Source: an uncultured Lachnospiraceae bacterium (lineage in GTDB: Bacteria; Bacillota; Clostridia; Lachnospirales; Lachnospiraceae). From it: 64,000 nt of DNA. Shown here one piece after another: positions 1-8,411 of this stretch (positions are counted from its first letter, which is position 1; every line of letters begins with the position of its first letter). The notes below the pieces were generated by a model. It saw nothing but the letters and a program-made list of their open reading frames with translations, was not told the origin of the DNA and ran no database searches. Both the position numbers and the translations under genes were made by a program. Where the stretch lies: positions 1-64,000 of the forward strand of contig CAJUNN010000009.1 in NCBI GenBank assembly GCA_910587955.1. The letters are read 5' to 3'.

Positions 1-73
1 GTTTGCTGCGGGCCTTTTTCTGCTCCGCCTGCGTCCGGTTTTCTATACCTTAACGGACAGTCCGAAGGACTTG

Positions 74-2509
74 TTACTCCGTAAAATCTTTTTCCAAGAG
101 AATTACATTCCCAAACTCATCCATACGGCTTTTCTTTACTTTTCCGAAAAGCCCCTTCTTTCCACCCCGGTCAATGGCTTCATCCACCATTTCTTTGACC
201 TCTGCCACATTTACCAGATGATCGCTGGTCTGCCGGGTACCGATACGGTTGTAGAGAGCCAAAACTGCCATTTCATCCAGTACACACTCCTGTTCTTTGG
301 CGTAAGATTCTCCAAACGCTACCAGCTCTTTGTTGGTAAACGTGGGAATATCAATGGTCTTGGTAAATTTGGCCCCCAGGCTCTCACAGCGGATAAAGAG
401 CTGGCGGATCTCCTCCTTTTCATCCTCCAGGATTACCAGAAGGCCGCCTGTTTTCCGTGTCATGGCATGGGAAAGCTGCACGGCAGTCTCCGTCTTTAAA
501 TTCCCTGCCTTCTCAATCAGCAGCGCGCCGCCGCCCAGCTTCTGCACCATGGCGGACACGCCCTTCCCGTTCAGGCTGTCTGCCGCCACCTTGGCCATCT
601 TGGCCCCTTTGACCCGGCGCTGCTTCTGCAGGGCTTTCACAATATCGGCAGCCAGCGTAGTCTTTCCGGTGCCGCCCTCGCCTGTAATCACTATATTTCC
701 TACCAGGGAATCCTCCCTGCGCTCCCTGCGCATCCGATCCTCTTCCAGAAGCTCTGCAAGCTGCTGGTTCATACCCCGGACCGAAGTAAAATAAGCAAAA
801 AGCTTCTTCTGTTCTTCCGAAAGCTGTCCCGGCGGAATGGTGGAAATTTCCGCTTCTAAAGCCCGCTCCAAATCTTCCATCATCGGCGACAGGGATTGGG
901 TGTCCCGCTTCTTCGGCTGCGCTTTTTCCTCCGGCAGGCTTTCCGGTTCCCGGACAGGTGCTTCCTTCGGTTTTTCTGCCGGCTTCTCCGCCGGTTTTTT
1001 CACCGTTTTGGCCGGCGCCGGCGATTTTGAAGAGCGCTTTACCAGCTTTCCGTCCGCCATCTTCGCTTCCAGGATATCCTGGATATCGTCCATATCCTCC
1101 GGAAGCTCTGCTTCCCAGACCTGCGCCTGTGCTTCCAGTATCTCCAGAATCTCCGGCAGTTTCTCCGTAGGCTGCTCCCCGGATACCCGGCTCTGTGTCC
1201 TCTGGATTTCCTGGGGACTGCCCTCTGGTTCTTTCTCCTCCCGGGAAGCCGCCAAAGGTTCCACATGTACTTTTACAGGCAGCCGTCCCTCTATCTCCTC
1301 TATCAAACGCAGAATTTCTTCCGGAACCGTAGTGACTACTTCTGTATTCAGATCGGGAAGCTGTCCGGTGGCCCGCAGATATTCCCGCTCCTTCCGGCGT
1401 TCTTCGTCCCGGGCCGCCGCCTCCGCGATGGCAGCCTCTGTCTCCCGCTTCTTTTCCTCCCAGCCGTTCAAAATATCCGAAATTGTCATCTGGCCGGTAA
1501 TCTGCCGCTCGATGACGTTTTCTTCCATATCAAATGTAAGCTGTCCGCTCTCGTCCTGACCCAGGAATTTCGGCAGTTTCAAGGTATCCATCACCAGAGA
1601 TGCCTGCGGGCGCTGCGGTTCCTGTACCTCTACAGGCTCCCAGTGCTTCGCCTCTTCCTCCGGCCGGGCCGGCGGTTCTTCCGGCTCCGGGTCCTGCCCT
1701 TCCGGTACTTCCCATACTTCCTCCGGTTCCGGATTCTGCCAGCCGGCAGCCGGCATTTCCGCTTCCGGCTCCGCTTCTTCTTCCTGAATAAAATCTTGAA
1801 GGCTCTCGGCCAGAGCTGCCTGGAGATTGGAGGTGTTAAACTCATCCACGTTCACGGGCTTCACCCGAATCTCTTCCGCTTTCGTGTGATCGGCTATCTG
1901 CCGGTACTTCTCCTCCTGGGAAGCCGTCAAAGGCTGGATGCGCATTTTCAGCTCCATGGCTTTGATTACGTATTCTCCCTCGCTGAACCATAGAATCAGA
2001 TCGTCGCACTCCTCCACGCACTTGGAGAGCATTCCTTCCTTATAATAGAGAAGCGCCAGCTCATACGCCCACTGCTCCTGGTATTCCCTGCTCTTATACT
2101 CCTCCAGAATTGCGATCTGATCCTCCACGGAGGAACCGCGGCCCCGGTAAATCTCATACTTCAGCACATACCGGCCCAAATCGTGAGGAGCAGCCTTAAT
2201 AAACTCTTTGTACAGCTCCACCGCCTCATCGAAATCCCCCATCTTTACAGCTACTTCCACCATTTTATACACAATCATACGGCCAATGGGGGAACAGTCA
2301 TAAGCCATATTCAGAATCTCATAGCTGTCTTCATACCGCTCCAGGTTTTCATATACCTCAGCCACTTCCATCAGAAGCTCCACATCGTGAACCTTTCTCC
2401 AGTCAATGGAGTCCGCAATTTTCGCCGCTGTCTTATATTCCCTCTGCTCCAGCAGCTTTTCCAACTGCTCTGTCTTTATCTGAAACTCATACTTGTCCAA
2501 CGATTCCAC
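74..2509 (-). CDS. TPR protein with C-terminal AAA-like ATPase domain
   Basis: The 811-residue product has three parts. Residues 1-240 are helical repeats of TPR type. Residues 240-600 are rich in Pro, Glu and Ala and look disordered. The last 200 residues carry a P-loop (GEGGTGKT, 610-617) in a domain resembling the CbxX/CfxQ-type AAA fold. The expected Walker B (family pattern ending in DEA) reads GGALLIEKAG here, so the usual Asp-Glu pair is altered. No signal peptide or membrane segment is seen, so it is probably cytosolic. The architecture suggests a scaffold with nucleotide binding; the cellular role is not recognisable. It lies 129 bp downstream of feoB on the same strand. Hydrolysis is doubtful. 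Confidence 0.75.
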   Translation of the reverse strand: MESLDKYEFQIKTEQLEKLLEQREYKTAAKIADSIDWRKVHDVELLMEVAEVYENLERYEDSYEILNMAYDCSPIGRMIVYKMVEVAVKMGDFDEAVELYKEFIKAAPHDLGRYVLKYEIYRGRGSSVEDQIAILEEYKSREYQEQWAYELALLYYKEGMLSKCVEECDDLILWFSEGEYVIKAMELKMRIQPLTASQEEKYRQIADHTKAEEIRVKPVNVDEFNTSNLQAALAESLQDFIQEEEAEPEAEMPAAGWQNPEPEEVWEVPEGQDPEPEEPPARPEEEAKHWEPVEVQEPQRPQASLVMDTLKLPKFLGQDESGQLTFDMEENVIERQITGQMTISDILNGWEEKKRETEAAIAEAAARDEERRKEREYLRATGQLPDLNTEVVTTVPEEILRLIEEIEGRLPVKVHVEPLAASREEKEPEGSPQEIQRTQSRVSGEQPTEKLPEILEILEAQAQVWEAELPEDMDDIQDILEAKMADGKLVKRSSKSPAPAKTVKKPAEKPAEKPKEAPVREPESLPEEKAQPKKRDTQSLSPMMEDLERALEAEISTIPPGQLSEEQKKLFAYFTSVRGMNQQLAELLEEDRMRRERREDSLVGNIVITGEGGTGKTTLAADIVKALQKQRRVKGAKMAKVAADSLNGKGVSAMVQKLGGGALLIEKAGNLKTETAVQLSHAMTRKTGGLLVILEDEKEEIRQLFIRCESLGAKFTKTIDIPTFTNKELVAFGESYAKEQECVLDEMAVLALYNRIGTRQTSDHLVNVAEVKEMVDEAIDRGGKKGLFGKVKKSRMDEFGNVILLEKDFTE

Positions 2510-2553
2510 CTCTGTTATTTTGTAAAACCACTATATTTTGATGACTTTTCCGG

Positions 2554-2568
2554 TATTTTGTCAAAATA
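2554..2568. repeat. 15-bp AT-rich palindrome between feoB and the TPR-AAA gene
   Basis: Seven-base arms (tattttg / caaaata) flank one central base in the 129-bp gap. It lies 45-59 bp before the start of the TPR-AAA gene and next to a TTGACA-like hexamer on the minus strand. It could be an operator, but no known box is matched. Confidence 0.4.
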
Positions 2569-2638
2569 TGCTATAATTAGTTCTAGTGTATCACAGGGGG
2601 GAATCCTTGTCAAAATCTTTTCTTTTACCAAAATCCAC

Positions 2639-4681
2639 CTATACCAGCAAAATTCCGATTTGATAAACGGCTGCAGCCATAACCCAGGCTACGGCCAGCT
2701 GGAACAGCGCGCCAAAAGCTGTCCACTTCAGGGAACCAGTCTCTTTTCGTATGGTGGCCACCGCCGCCATACAGGGGGTATACAAAAGACAGAAGGTCAT
2801 TAGCGCATAGGCATTCACAGCCGTAAAGCCAAGAGTGCCAAGGGCCGCCGACATACCTGCCATTCCCGCCGCTGAAGTCACGTTGGTAATTCCAAACAGG
2901 ACGCTCATACTGGATACGATTACTTCCTTGGCTGCAAGCCCCGCAATGAGTGCAACTACAACCTGCCAATATCCCAGGCCGGCAGGCTTCATAAGCGGCG
3001 CCGCCAGCCGGCCGGCCAGGGCTCCGAAGCTTTGGGACATATCTGTCACCATCCCGGAAGGACCAAAGTTCAGAATCACCCAGATTATAATGGAAGCCGC
3101 AAAAATGGTTGTTCCTGCTTTCCTCAGATAATCTTCTACTTTTTCCCAAGTATAGATGGCAATGCTGTGAAAATTGGGCGACTTGTATTCCGGAAGTTCA
3201 ATCAACAGAGTATTGATCTCTTTCTTCTTCGTAAACTGGTTCATAATCAGCGCCACTGCTATGGCTGTGACAATTCCCAGCAAATACATGGAATAGGCAG
3301 CCAGCATGGCTTTTTCATGAAAGAACATACTGGAAAACAGCACATAAACAGGCAGTCTGGCACTGCAGGACATAAAGGGTGTGATCAAAATGGTTTTGAG
3401 GCGATCCTTCGGATCCTCCAGGGCCCTGGACGCCATAACCGCGGGCACCGTACATCCAAAGCCCAGAAGCATAGGGATAAATGCCCGGCCGGAAAGGCCT
3501 ATTTTTCCCATAATTCCGTCCATCACATAGGCCACCCGCGCCATGTAGCCGCTGTCCTCCAAAAACGCCAGGGCCAGAAACAAAATAAAAATATTAGGCA
3601 GAAACGTGAGGATTCCTCCCACCCCTGCAATAATGCCGTCTACGACCAGAGAGCACAGCACATTGCTCACTCCTGCATATTCCAGGAAATTCAAAATCAC
3701 CGCCGTTACATAATCCAGGCCGCTCTCCATATAGCCTTTCAGCCAGTCGCCGATGGCAAAGGTAAGGAAAAATACAAGGGCCATAATTCCCAGAAATATA
3801 GGAACTCCCCAGAGCCGATTCGTCAGCACTTTGTCAATCCGGTCCGTAGCCTCCGATTTCCTTGTCTTTCCTACCAGGCATTCTTCAATAATCTCCTCAA
3901 TAAAGTCATATTTCTGGCTGATAATCTCCGTCTCATAGCTGCGCTCCACAACTCCCTCTACATCCAGGGGATAGGCCTTTCGGACTTCCTCATCCCACTC
4001 CAGATATTTGAGGGCATGCCAGCGCATATTGGGAAGCTCACCGTACTGCTCCCTTATAAGATCGGAAATTGCGTCAATTTTATCTTCAATTTCGTCGCTG
4101 TACACCATCACAATATCTTTGTGGTGATCGTGCTTGTGATGGCTCACCTTTTCATGATGGTGCTCCAGATTGCCGTCTGACTTCCGGTCTTTGTGGTGAA
4201 GCACTGCGTGCATAAGAATCTCAAGGCCCTGTTTGGTTCTGGCGCTGACCGGAATGCAGGGAACGCCCAGCATCTCCGGCAGACGGTGCAGATCCACGTC
4301 CATGCCCCGTTCTTCCACAATATCCATCATATTCAAAGCCAGGATTACCGGCTTTCCAAGTTCAATCAGCTGCAGGGTCAGATACAGGTTGCGCTCCAGG
4401 GAGGATGCGTCCGCCACATCAACCACCAGATCTACCTCTTCCCCCATAATATACCCTCTGGAAACCTTCTCTTCCATGGTATAAGAAGTCAGGCTGTAAA
4501 TTCCCGGCAGATCCACCAGGCGCATCGTTTCTCCCTGAAACCGGTATGTACCCTCTTTCTTTTCCACCGTCACCCCGGGCCAGTTGGCAACTTTAAGCTT
4601 TGCCCCTGTGTAATCGTTAAACAGCGTGGTTTTGCCGCAATTCGGGTTTCCCACAAATGCTACATGAATTTCATTGCTCAT
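2639..4681 (-). CDS. feoB: Ferrous iron transporter FeoB
   Basis: FeoB imports Fe2+ through the cytoplasmic membrane. The 680-residue product starts with a G domain: G1 GNPNCGKT (11-18), G3 DLPG (57-60) and G4 NMMD (117-120). A GDI-like helical region and a polytopic core with gate-type segments follow (for example GFGCTVPAVMASR). A His-rich stretch with ten histidines between residues 162 and 187 links the G domain to the helical part, which is unusual and could bind metal. The start overlaps the feoA stop by 4 bp, so the two are translated together. Expression is probably iron-repressed from the Fur-type palindrome upstream of feoA. Confidence 0.97.
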   Translation of the reverse strand: MSNEIHVAFVGNPNCGKTTLFNDYTGAKLKVANWPGVTVEKKEGTYRFQGETMRLVDLPGIYSLTSYTMEEKVSRGYIMGEEVDLVVDVADASSLERNLYLTLQLIELGKPVILALNMMDIVEERGMDVDLHRLPEMLGVPCIPVSARTKQGLEILMHAVLHHKDRKSDGNLEHHHEKVSHHKHDHHKDIVMVYSDEIEDKIDAISDLIREQYGELPNMRWHALKYLEWDEEVRKAYPLDVEGVVERSYETEIISQKYDFIEEIIEECLVGKTRKSEATDRIDKVLTNRLWGVPIFLGIMALVFFLTFAIGDWLKGYMESGLDYVTAVILNFLEYAGVSNVLCSLVVDGIIAGVGGILTFLPNIFILFLALAFLEDSGYMARVAYVMDGIMGKIGLSGRAFIPMLLGFGCTVPAVMASRALEDPKDRLKTILITPFMSCSARLPVYVLFSSMFFHEKAMLAAYSMYLLGIVTAIAVALIMNQFTKKKEINTLLIELPEYKSPNFHSIAIYTWEKVEDYLRKAGTTIFAASIIIWVILNFGPSGMVTDMSQSFGALAGRLAAPLMKPAGLGYWQVVVALIAGLAAKEVIVSSMSVLFGITNVTSAAGMAGMSAALGTLGFTAVNAYALMTFCLLYTPCMAAVATIRKETGSLKWTAFGALFQLAVAWVMAAAVYQIGILLV

Positions 4682-4905
4682 CTGTCTCCTCCCCCAATTA
4701 CAATGCCTTCTGCAATCTTTTTCCCCACCGCAAACCGGGTTCCCCTTACTTTTAAAATGACAGAACCGCTCTTTTTATTATTCAGGACACTGATTCCTGT
4801 TCCTTTTGTCATCCCCAGCATCTGCAGGCGCCGTTTTATTTTATCCTCCAGACAGATATCCCGTACCTGGTATTCCTGTCCGATCTTTCCTTCCCGCAAT
4901 GTCAT
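4678..4905 (-). CDS. feoA: FeoA, SH3-like partner of FeoB
   Basis: This 75-residue protein has the FeoA SH3-like fold pattern: an early VRDI segment, a LGMTKGT turn near the middle and a C-terminal RGTRFAVGKKIAEGI strand region. In the family, FeoA is a small cytosolic protein that interacts with FeoB and is needed for full iron uptake. It is first in a two-gene operon and overlaps feoB by 4 bp (ATGA type). The length is normal for the family. The only visible control is the 39-bp palindrome about 58 bp upstream. Confidence 0.95.
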   Translation of the reverse strand: MTLREGKIGQEYQVRDICLEDKIKRRLQMLGMTKGTGISVLNNKKSGSVILKVRGTRFAVGKKIAEGIVIGGGDR

Positions 4906-4962
4906 AATCCTTCCTCCATCTCTTTCGTTCTCTCCTCAACGATAACACTTCATAAAAAAAGC

Positions 4963-5001
4963 GTCAATAGTTAATGATAATAATTATCATTAACTATTGA
5001 C
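4963..5001. promoter_or_regulatory. Fur-type operator in a 39-bp perfect palindrome upstream of feoAB
   Basis: Two perfect 19-base arms surround a single central A at 4982. The middle 15 bases (4975-4989) read tgataat-a-attatca, the classical 7-1-7 Fur box. On the minus strand the outer edge supplies a TTGACG hexamer that may be the feoA -35. Runs of A and T flank the palindrome, so the RNA could also form a hairpin followed by T residues and terminate degV transcription. Iron-dependent repression of feoAB is inferred from the box and the position. Confidence 0.88.
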
Positions 5002-5023
5002 ACATTTTTTTCCAAACTGCCGA

Positions 5024-5893
5024 TTACACCTGCAGAAGCTTGCTGACCGCTACGGCCAGAGAGCCGTCGCCGATATGGCAGGAAACGCTCAAAGACAGGG
5101 GATCCAAAAAATCTACCTTATAACCCGGAAACGCCGCCTCTACCTCGTCCCGGAACTTTAACGCTTCCGCCTCATTGTTGGTATGGGCAATGTCAATCCC
5201 CACCTGATGAGCATCCACTCCGCCGAACCGGGTCTCTATATCGCTGCGGATGGCATCAATCATAATCTGTTTCGCCTGGTGCATGGTTCTCGCTTTGGAG
5301 AAGGTATCCAGCTTATCCCCCTGGATCGTCAGCACCGGCTTTAAGCGCAGCATAGTTCCGATAGCCGCCACCGCAGGCGTTAAGCGCCCGCCCTTCTTCA
5401 GATATTTCAGCGTAGCCACCGTAATGTAAATACTGGACTCAAGCTTAGTCTCCTCCAATATCTGCCGGATCTGGGACGCATCCTTTCCGCTCTCCTTCAA
5501 TCGCACCGCATCGCACACGGATTTCCTCTGAGTTATGGAAATCCTCTGGTTATTCACCACCTGCACCCTGCCGTCAAAATCCTGAGCCAGGGCAATGGCT
5601 GTCTGACAGGAACCCGACAGGCCGCTGGACATAGGGATATGAACAACCTCATCATGCTCCTCTAAAAGCCCGTTCCAGAGCTCCATAAGGGACTCGGGAG
5701 AGGGCTGGGAAGTGGCAATGTCCGCATTGCCTTTCAGCTTCTCGTAAAATTCCTCCTGGGTCAGGCTGATATCTTCAAAATATTCTTTTCCGTCAATGGT
5801 AAAGGGCATGGGCAGTACGGAAATTCCCATTTTCCCTGCTTCTTTCTGAGTAATGCCGCTGTTGCTGTCTGTAACAATCGCTACTTTGCTCAA
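5024..5893 (-). CDS. DegV family fatty-acid-binding protein
   Basis: The 289-residue product is a full-length DegV protein, beginning with the family signature VAIVTDSNSGI and containing the TSQPSPE and PMSSGLSGSCQTA motifs that line the lipid pocket. Known members bind long-chain fatty acids, and some (FakB) present them to the kinase FakA; no fakA is in this window, so the exact role is open. The start is a TTG preceded by GGAGGG seven bases away. The gene has its own promoter in the gap after spoVAE and is probably transcribed alone. Confidence 0.92.
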   Translation of the reverse strand: MSKVAIVTDSNSGITQKEAGKMGISVLPMPFTIDGKEYFEDISLTQEEFYEKLKGNADIATSQPSPESLMELWNGLLEEHDEVVHIPMSSGLSGSCQTAIALAQDFDGRVQVVNNQRISITQRKSVCDAVRLKESGKDASQIRQILEETKLESSIYITVATLKYLKKGGRLTPAVAAIGTMLRLKPVLTIQGDKLDTFSKARTMHQAKQIMIDAIRSDIETRFGGVDAHQVGIDIAHTNNEAEALKFRDEVEAAFPGYKVDFLDPLSLSVSCHIGDGSLAVAVSKLLQV

Positions 5894-5937
5894 AGTTCAT
5901 CCCTCCTCACTTTTATTCCGCTGTTTGCACGAAATCC

Positions 5938-5966
5938 AGTATAACAGTTCGGAGAGAAAAAGACAA
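5938..5966 (-). promoter_or_regulatory. Sigma-A-type promoter of degV
   Basis: On the minus strand TTGTCT (5961-5966) and TATACT (5938-5943) are separated by 17 bases, about 45 bp before the degV start and after the spoVAE stop. Confidence 0.6.
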
Positions 5967-5975
5967 GGGTTCTCT

Positions 5976-6332
5976 TTACTTTTTCATCTTGGGCTGGAAA
6001 ATCAGGCTGGCAAGATACCCGAATATTAGAGCCGCACTGATACCCACCGCACTGGCAGTAAAACCGCCCATAAAAATTCCCAGAAATCCGTCTGTTTCCA
6101 CCGCTTCTTTCACGCCCTTCCACAAAAGGTTCCCAAATCCCAGAAGCGGCACCGAAGCCCCGGCTCCTGCAAATTCCTGAAAGGGCTCATAGAGTCCCAC
6201 AGCTCCCAGGACTGCTCCGCCGCAGACCAGAAGAACCATAATCCGTCCGGGCATCAGTTTCGTCTTTTCCATCAAAATCTGCACCAGCGCGCAGATAAGG
6301 CCTCCTATTAAAAATGCTTTCACAAAATCCAT
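5976..6332 (-). CDS. spoVAE: Stage V sporulation protein AE
   Basis: The 118-residue hydrophobic protein has the SpoVAE pattern, including FLIGGLICALVQI at the N terminus and GGFTASAVGISAALIFGYLA near the C terminus, with about four membrane segments. SpoVA proteins sit in the spore inner membrane and move Ca-dipicolinic acid into the forespore and out during germination. It is the last gene of the spoVA operon, 21 bp after spoVAD. It resembles SpoVAC in its N-terminal helix, as expected since both contain the SpoVAC/SpoVAEB fold. Confidence 0.95.
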   Translation of the reverse strand: MDFVKAFLIGGLICALVQILMEKTKLMPGRIMVLLVCGGAVLGAVGLYEPFQEFAGAGASVPLLGFGNLLWKGVKEAVETDGFLGIFMGGFTASAVGISAALIFGYLASLIFQPKMKK

Positions 6333-6353
6333 CTCGGGTTCTTTGCTCCTCTC

Positions 6354-7364
6354 TTAACAGTGTTCTATCACAAGGGCATGGGCAATTCCGGGTACACTCT
6401 GCCCTTCGTTGAAGCTGACCGTAGAAAGCAGGGCGCCTGTAGGGACAAAAAGAACCCGCTTCCACTGTCCCTGCTCAATCTTCGGCAGAATATGCGCAGC
6501 CAGCGTCACGGCAGAACAGCCGCAGCCGCTCCCTCCGGCATGGGTATCCTGCGTCTGGGAATCGTAGATCAGCATTCCGCAGTCCAGATGCCGCCCGCTT
6601 AAGTCATACCCCCGCTCTCTGGCCAAATCTATCAAAATGGCTTGTCCCACGCTTCCCAGATCTCCCGTAATGACAGCATCGTAATCCGATGGCTTCCGTC
6701 CGAAATCATCTAAATGGCTGCAGATGGTATCGCAGGCCGCCGGCGCCATACAGGCGCCCATATTCATAGAATCCTTCACCCCGTAGTCCACCACTTTTCC
6801 GGGAGTGGCTCCTGAAATGCGGGCTTTTCCTCCTGCGGGGGCAAGGACAAAGGCTCCGCTTCCGGTGACGGTCCAGGTAGCTGCAAGGGGGCGCTGTCCG
6901 CCGTACTCCAGGGGAAAGCGAAACTGTTTCTCCGCACTTCCGAAATGGCTGGAGGTCAGAGCCATTACGCTGTCCGAATACCCTCCCTGCACCGTCATGG
7001 CCGCCAGCATCAGAGCCTCACCGATGGTGGAGCAGGCTCCATACAAGCCAAAGAGGGGAATTTTCAGATCCATCAATCCGAAAGAAGTCGCAATCAGCTG
7101 TCCCAGCAGATCCCCGGCAAAGAGGTAGCGCACCAAAGAGCAGTCCGATCCGGCCTTTTCTATGGCCAGCTGGGCCGCCTGTTTCTGGAGGGCACTCTCC
7201 GCTTCCTCCCAGGTATTCTGTCCCAGCATGGGGTCCTCCTCGATCCGGTCAAACAGCTTCCCCAAGGGGCCCTCTCCCTCTTTCTTTCCTACAATGGAAG
7301 CCGCGCTCACAATGTGGGGGGCTTTCTGGAACTGAATGCTCTGTTTTCCTACAATGGTCTCCAC
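6354..7364 (-). CDS. spoVAD: Stage V sporulation protein AD
   Basis: SpoVAD is the soluble, thiolase-fold member of the SpoVA complex and binds dipicolinic acid. The 336-residue product has the family segments GKKEGEGPLG, GLYGACSTIGEAL and HAGGSGCGCSAV. I chose the GTG at 7364 because GGAGAG lies just upstream and the product then begins close to the conserved GKQSIQF region. An ATG at 7421 would add 19 basic residues and has a poor ribosome site. It lies between spoVAC and spoVAE in the usual order. Confidence 0.95.
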   Translation of the reverse strand: METIVGKQSIQFQKAPHIVSAASIVGKKEGEGPLGKLFDRIEEDPMLGQNTWEEAESALQKQAAQLAIEKAGSDCSLVRYLFAGDLLGQLIATSFGLMDLKIPLFGLYGACSTIGEALMLAAMTVQGGYSDSVMALTSSHFGSAEKQFRFPLEYGGQRPLAATWTVTGSGAFVLAPAGGKARISGATPGKVVDYGVKDSMNMGACMAPAACDTICSHLDDFGRKPSDYDAVITGDLGSVGQAILIDLARERGYDLSGRHLDCGMLIYDSQTQDTHAGGSGCGCSAVTLAAHILPKIEQGQWKRVLFVPTGALLSTVSFNEGQSVPGIAHALVIEHC

Positions 7365-7476
7365 GTTTCTCTCCGTCCTTCCTGTATTTCCTTTTCTCTT
7401 ATTTTTTCCCGGCACTTTCATTTTATGCCCGGATTTCCGAAAATATAACAGAAATCCGGATGTAAAAAGGAGCGGC

Positions 7477-7962
7477 TCACACCACTCCCGTCATTTTCAG
7501 TACCCAGTAAATCAGCCCCAGCAACCAGCTCGTAAAGATCCCGTAGAGTATGACCGGGCCGGCAATGGTGAAAATTTTGCATCCGATGCCAAAGACCTGC
7601 CCCTCCTTCTGGTACTCAATGGCCGGCGCCGCCACACTGTTGGCAAACCCGGTGATAGGAACCAATGCGCCTGCCCCGCCCCACTTGGCAATGCCGGGAA
7701 AAATATTCAGTCCGGTTAGAAAAACGCTTAACAAAACCAGAAGCATGGAGCACCAGGAACCTGCCGTCTTCTGGTCCAGCCCCAGGCTTTTGGCATAGTT
7801 CAGGAATGCCTGTCCCAGGCAGCAGATGAGGCCGCCCACCAGAAAAGCTTTGGCCAGCTGAGCGCCCAGGCTGTGGGTGGGCGTTACCTGTTTTACATAT
7901 TCGTTGTATTTCTGTTTCTTCTCCTGCTCGGCCATCTCTTTGATTGTCTCTGTCTCTTTCAT
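7477..7962 (-). CDS. spoVAC: Stage V sporulation protein AC
   Basis: The 161-residue product has a charged N-terminal tail of about 40 residues, a conserved VKQVTPTHSLGAQLAKAFLVGG segment before the first membrane helix, and four to five hydrophobic segments. SpoVAC is known as a mechanosensitive channel of the spore inner membrane that releases dipicolinic acid. It lies 18 bp after spoVAB and 112 bp before the chosen spoVAD start. Confidence 0.95.
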   Translation of the reverse strand: MKETETIKEMAEQEKKQKYNEYVKQVTPTHSLGAQLAKAFLVGGLICCLGQAFLNYAKSLGLDQKTAGSWCSMLLVLLSVFLTGLNIFPGIAKWGGAGALVPITGFANSVAAPAIEYQKEGQVFGIGCKIFTIAGPVILYGIFTSWLLGLIYWVLKMTGVV

Positions 7963-7980
7963 ATCTGTCCGCCTTTCTCC

Positions 7981-8397
7981 CTACCATCGGTAATAATAAT
8001 AGATGAGGGAACCGACCGTTCTCCCCACTGCCATGCCTGCTATCAGTATTTCCATCCCCCTGCGCAAATCAATGCGGCGGGTGAAAATGGGAACAATATT
8101 TACAATCTCTGTCAGTGCCATGGCCCAGGCTCCCACAAAAATACCTGAAAAAATTCCGAAAAGCCCTGCGCCCGCACTTCCCAGAGGAAGAACTATCTGG
8201 TAAACGCTGAGAAGATTTCCAATGATTCCCCCCGCCGCCACCGCGTCCTCATACCAGAAAATGTGCTTTGCCGTGTGAGTCTGATCCGCAAATTCCGCCA
8301 CCAGCCCCAGGGCAATGATCAGGGCAAAGAGGCCGCCCGCCACAGCCAGGCCGCAGCTCAATCCTACGGCAGCCATCAAAATCTGTTTCATCCACAT
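7981..8397 (-). CDS. spoVAB: Stage V sporulation protein AB
   Basis: The 138-residue, almost entirely hydrophobic protein has the SpoVAB pattern of glycine-rich helices, with a conserved QIVLPLGSAGAGLFGIFSGIFVG segment region and a C-terminal tyrosine run. It belongs to the extended spoVA operon found in Bacillus and some clostridia; many clostridia keep only AC, AD and AE. It lies 14 bp downstream of spoVAA. The individual role of SpoVAB within the complex is not established. Confidence 0.9.
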   Translation of the reverse strand: MWMKQILMAAVGLSCGLAVAGGLFALIIALGLVAEFADQTHTAKHIFWYEDAVAAGGIIGNLLSVYQIVLPLGSAGAGLFGIFSGIFVGAWAMALTEIVNIVPIFTRRIDLRRGMEILIAGMAVGRTVGSLIYYYYRW

Positions 8398-8411
8398 GCA
8401 ATTTCTCCTTG

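Noticed and set aside
1..73. Possible start of another minus-strand gene at the left edge
   Set aside because: An open frame runs to the window edge but no start codon with a ribosome site is visible, and no clear terminator is present either.
3032..4180. Long plus-strand open frame opposite feoB (about 380 codons)
   Set aside because: It is antisense to a clear FeoB, has no family motif, and its His/Gln/Arg-rich composition is that of a mirrored coding frame.
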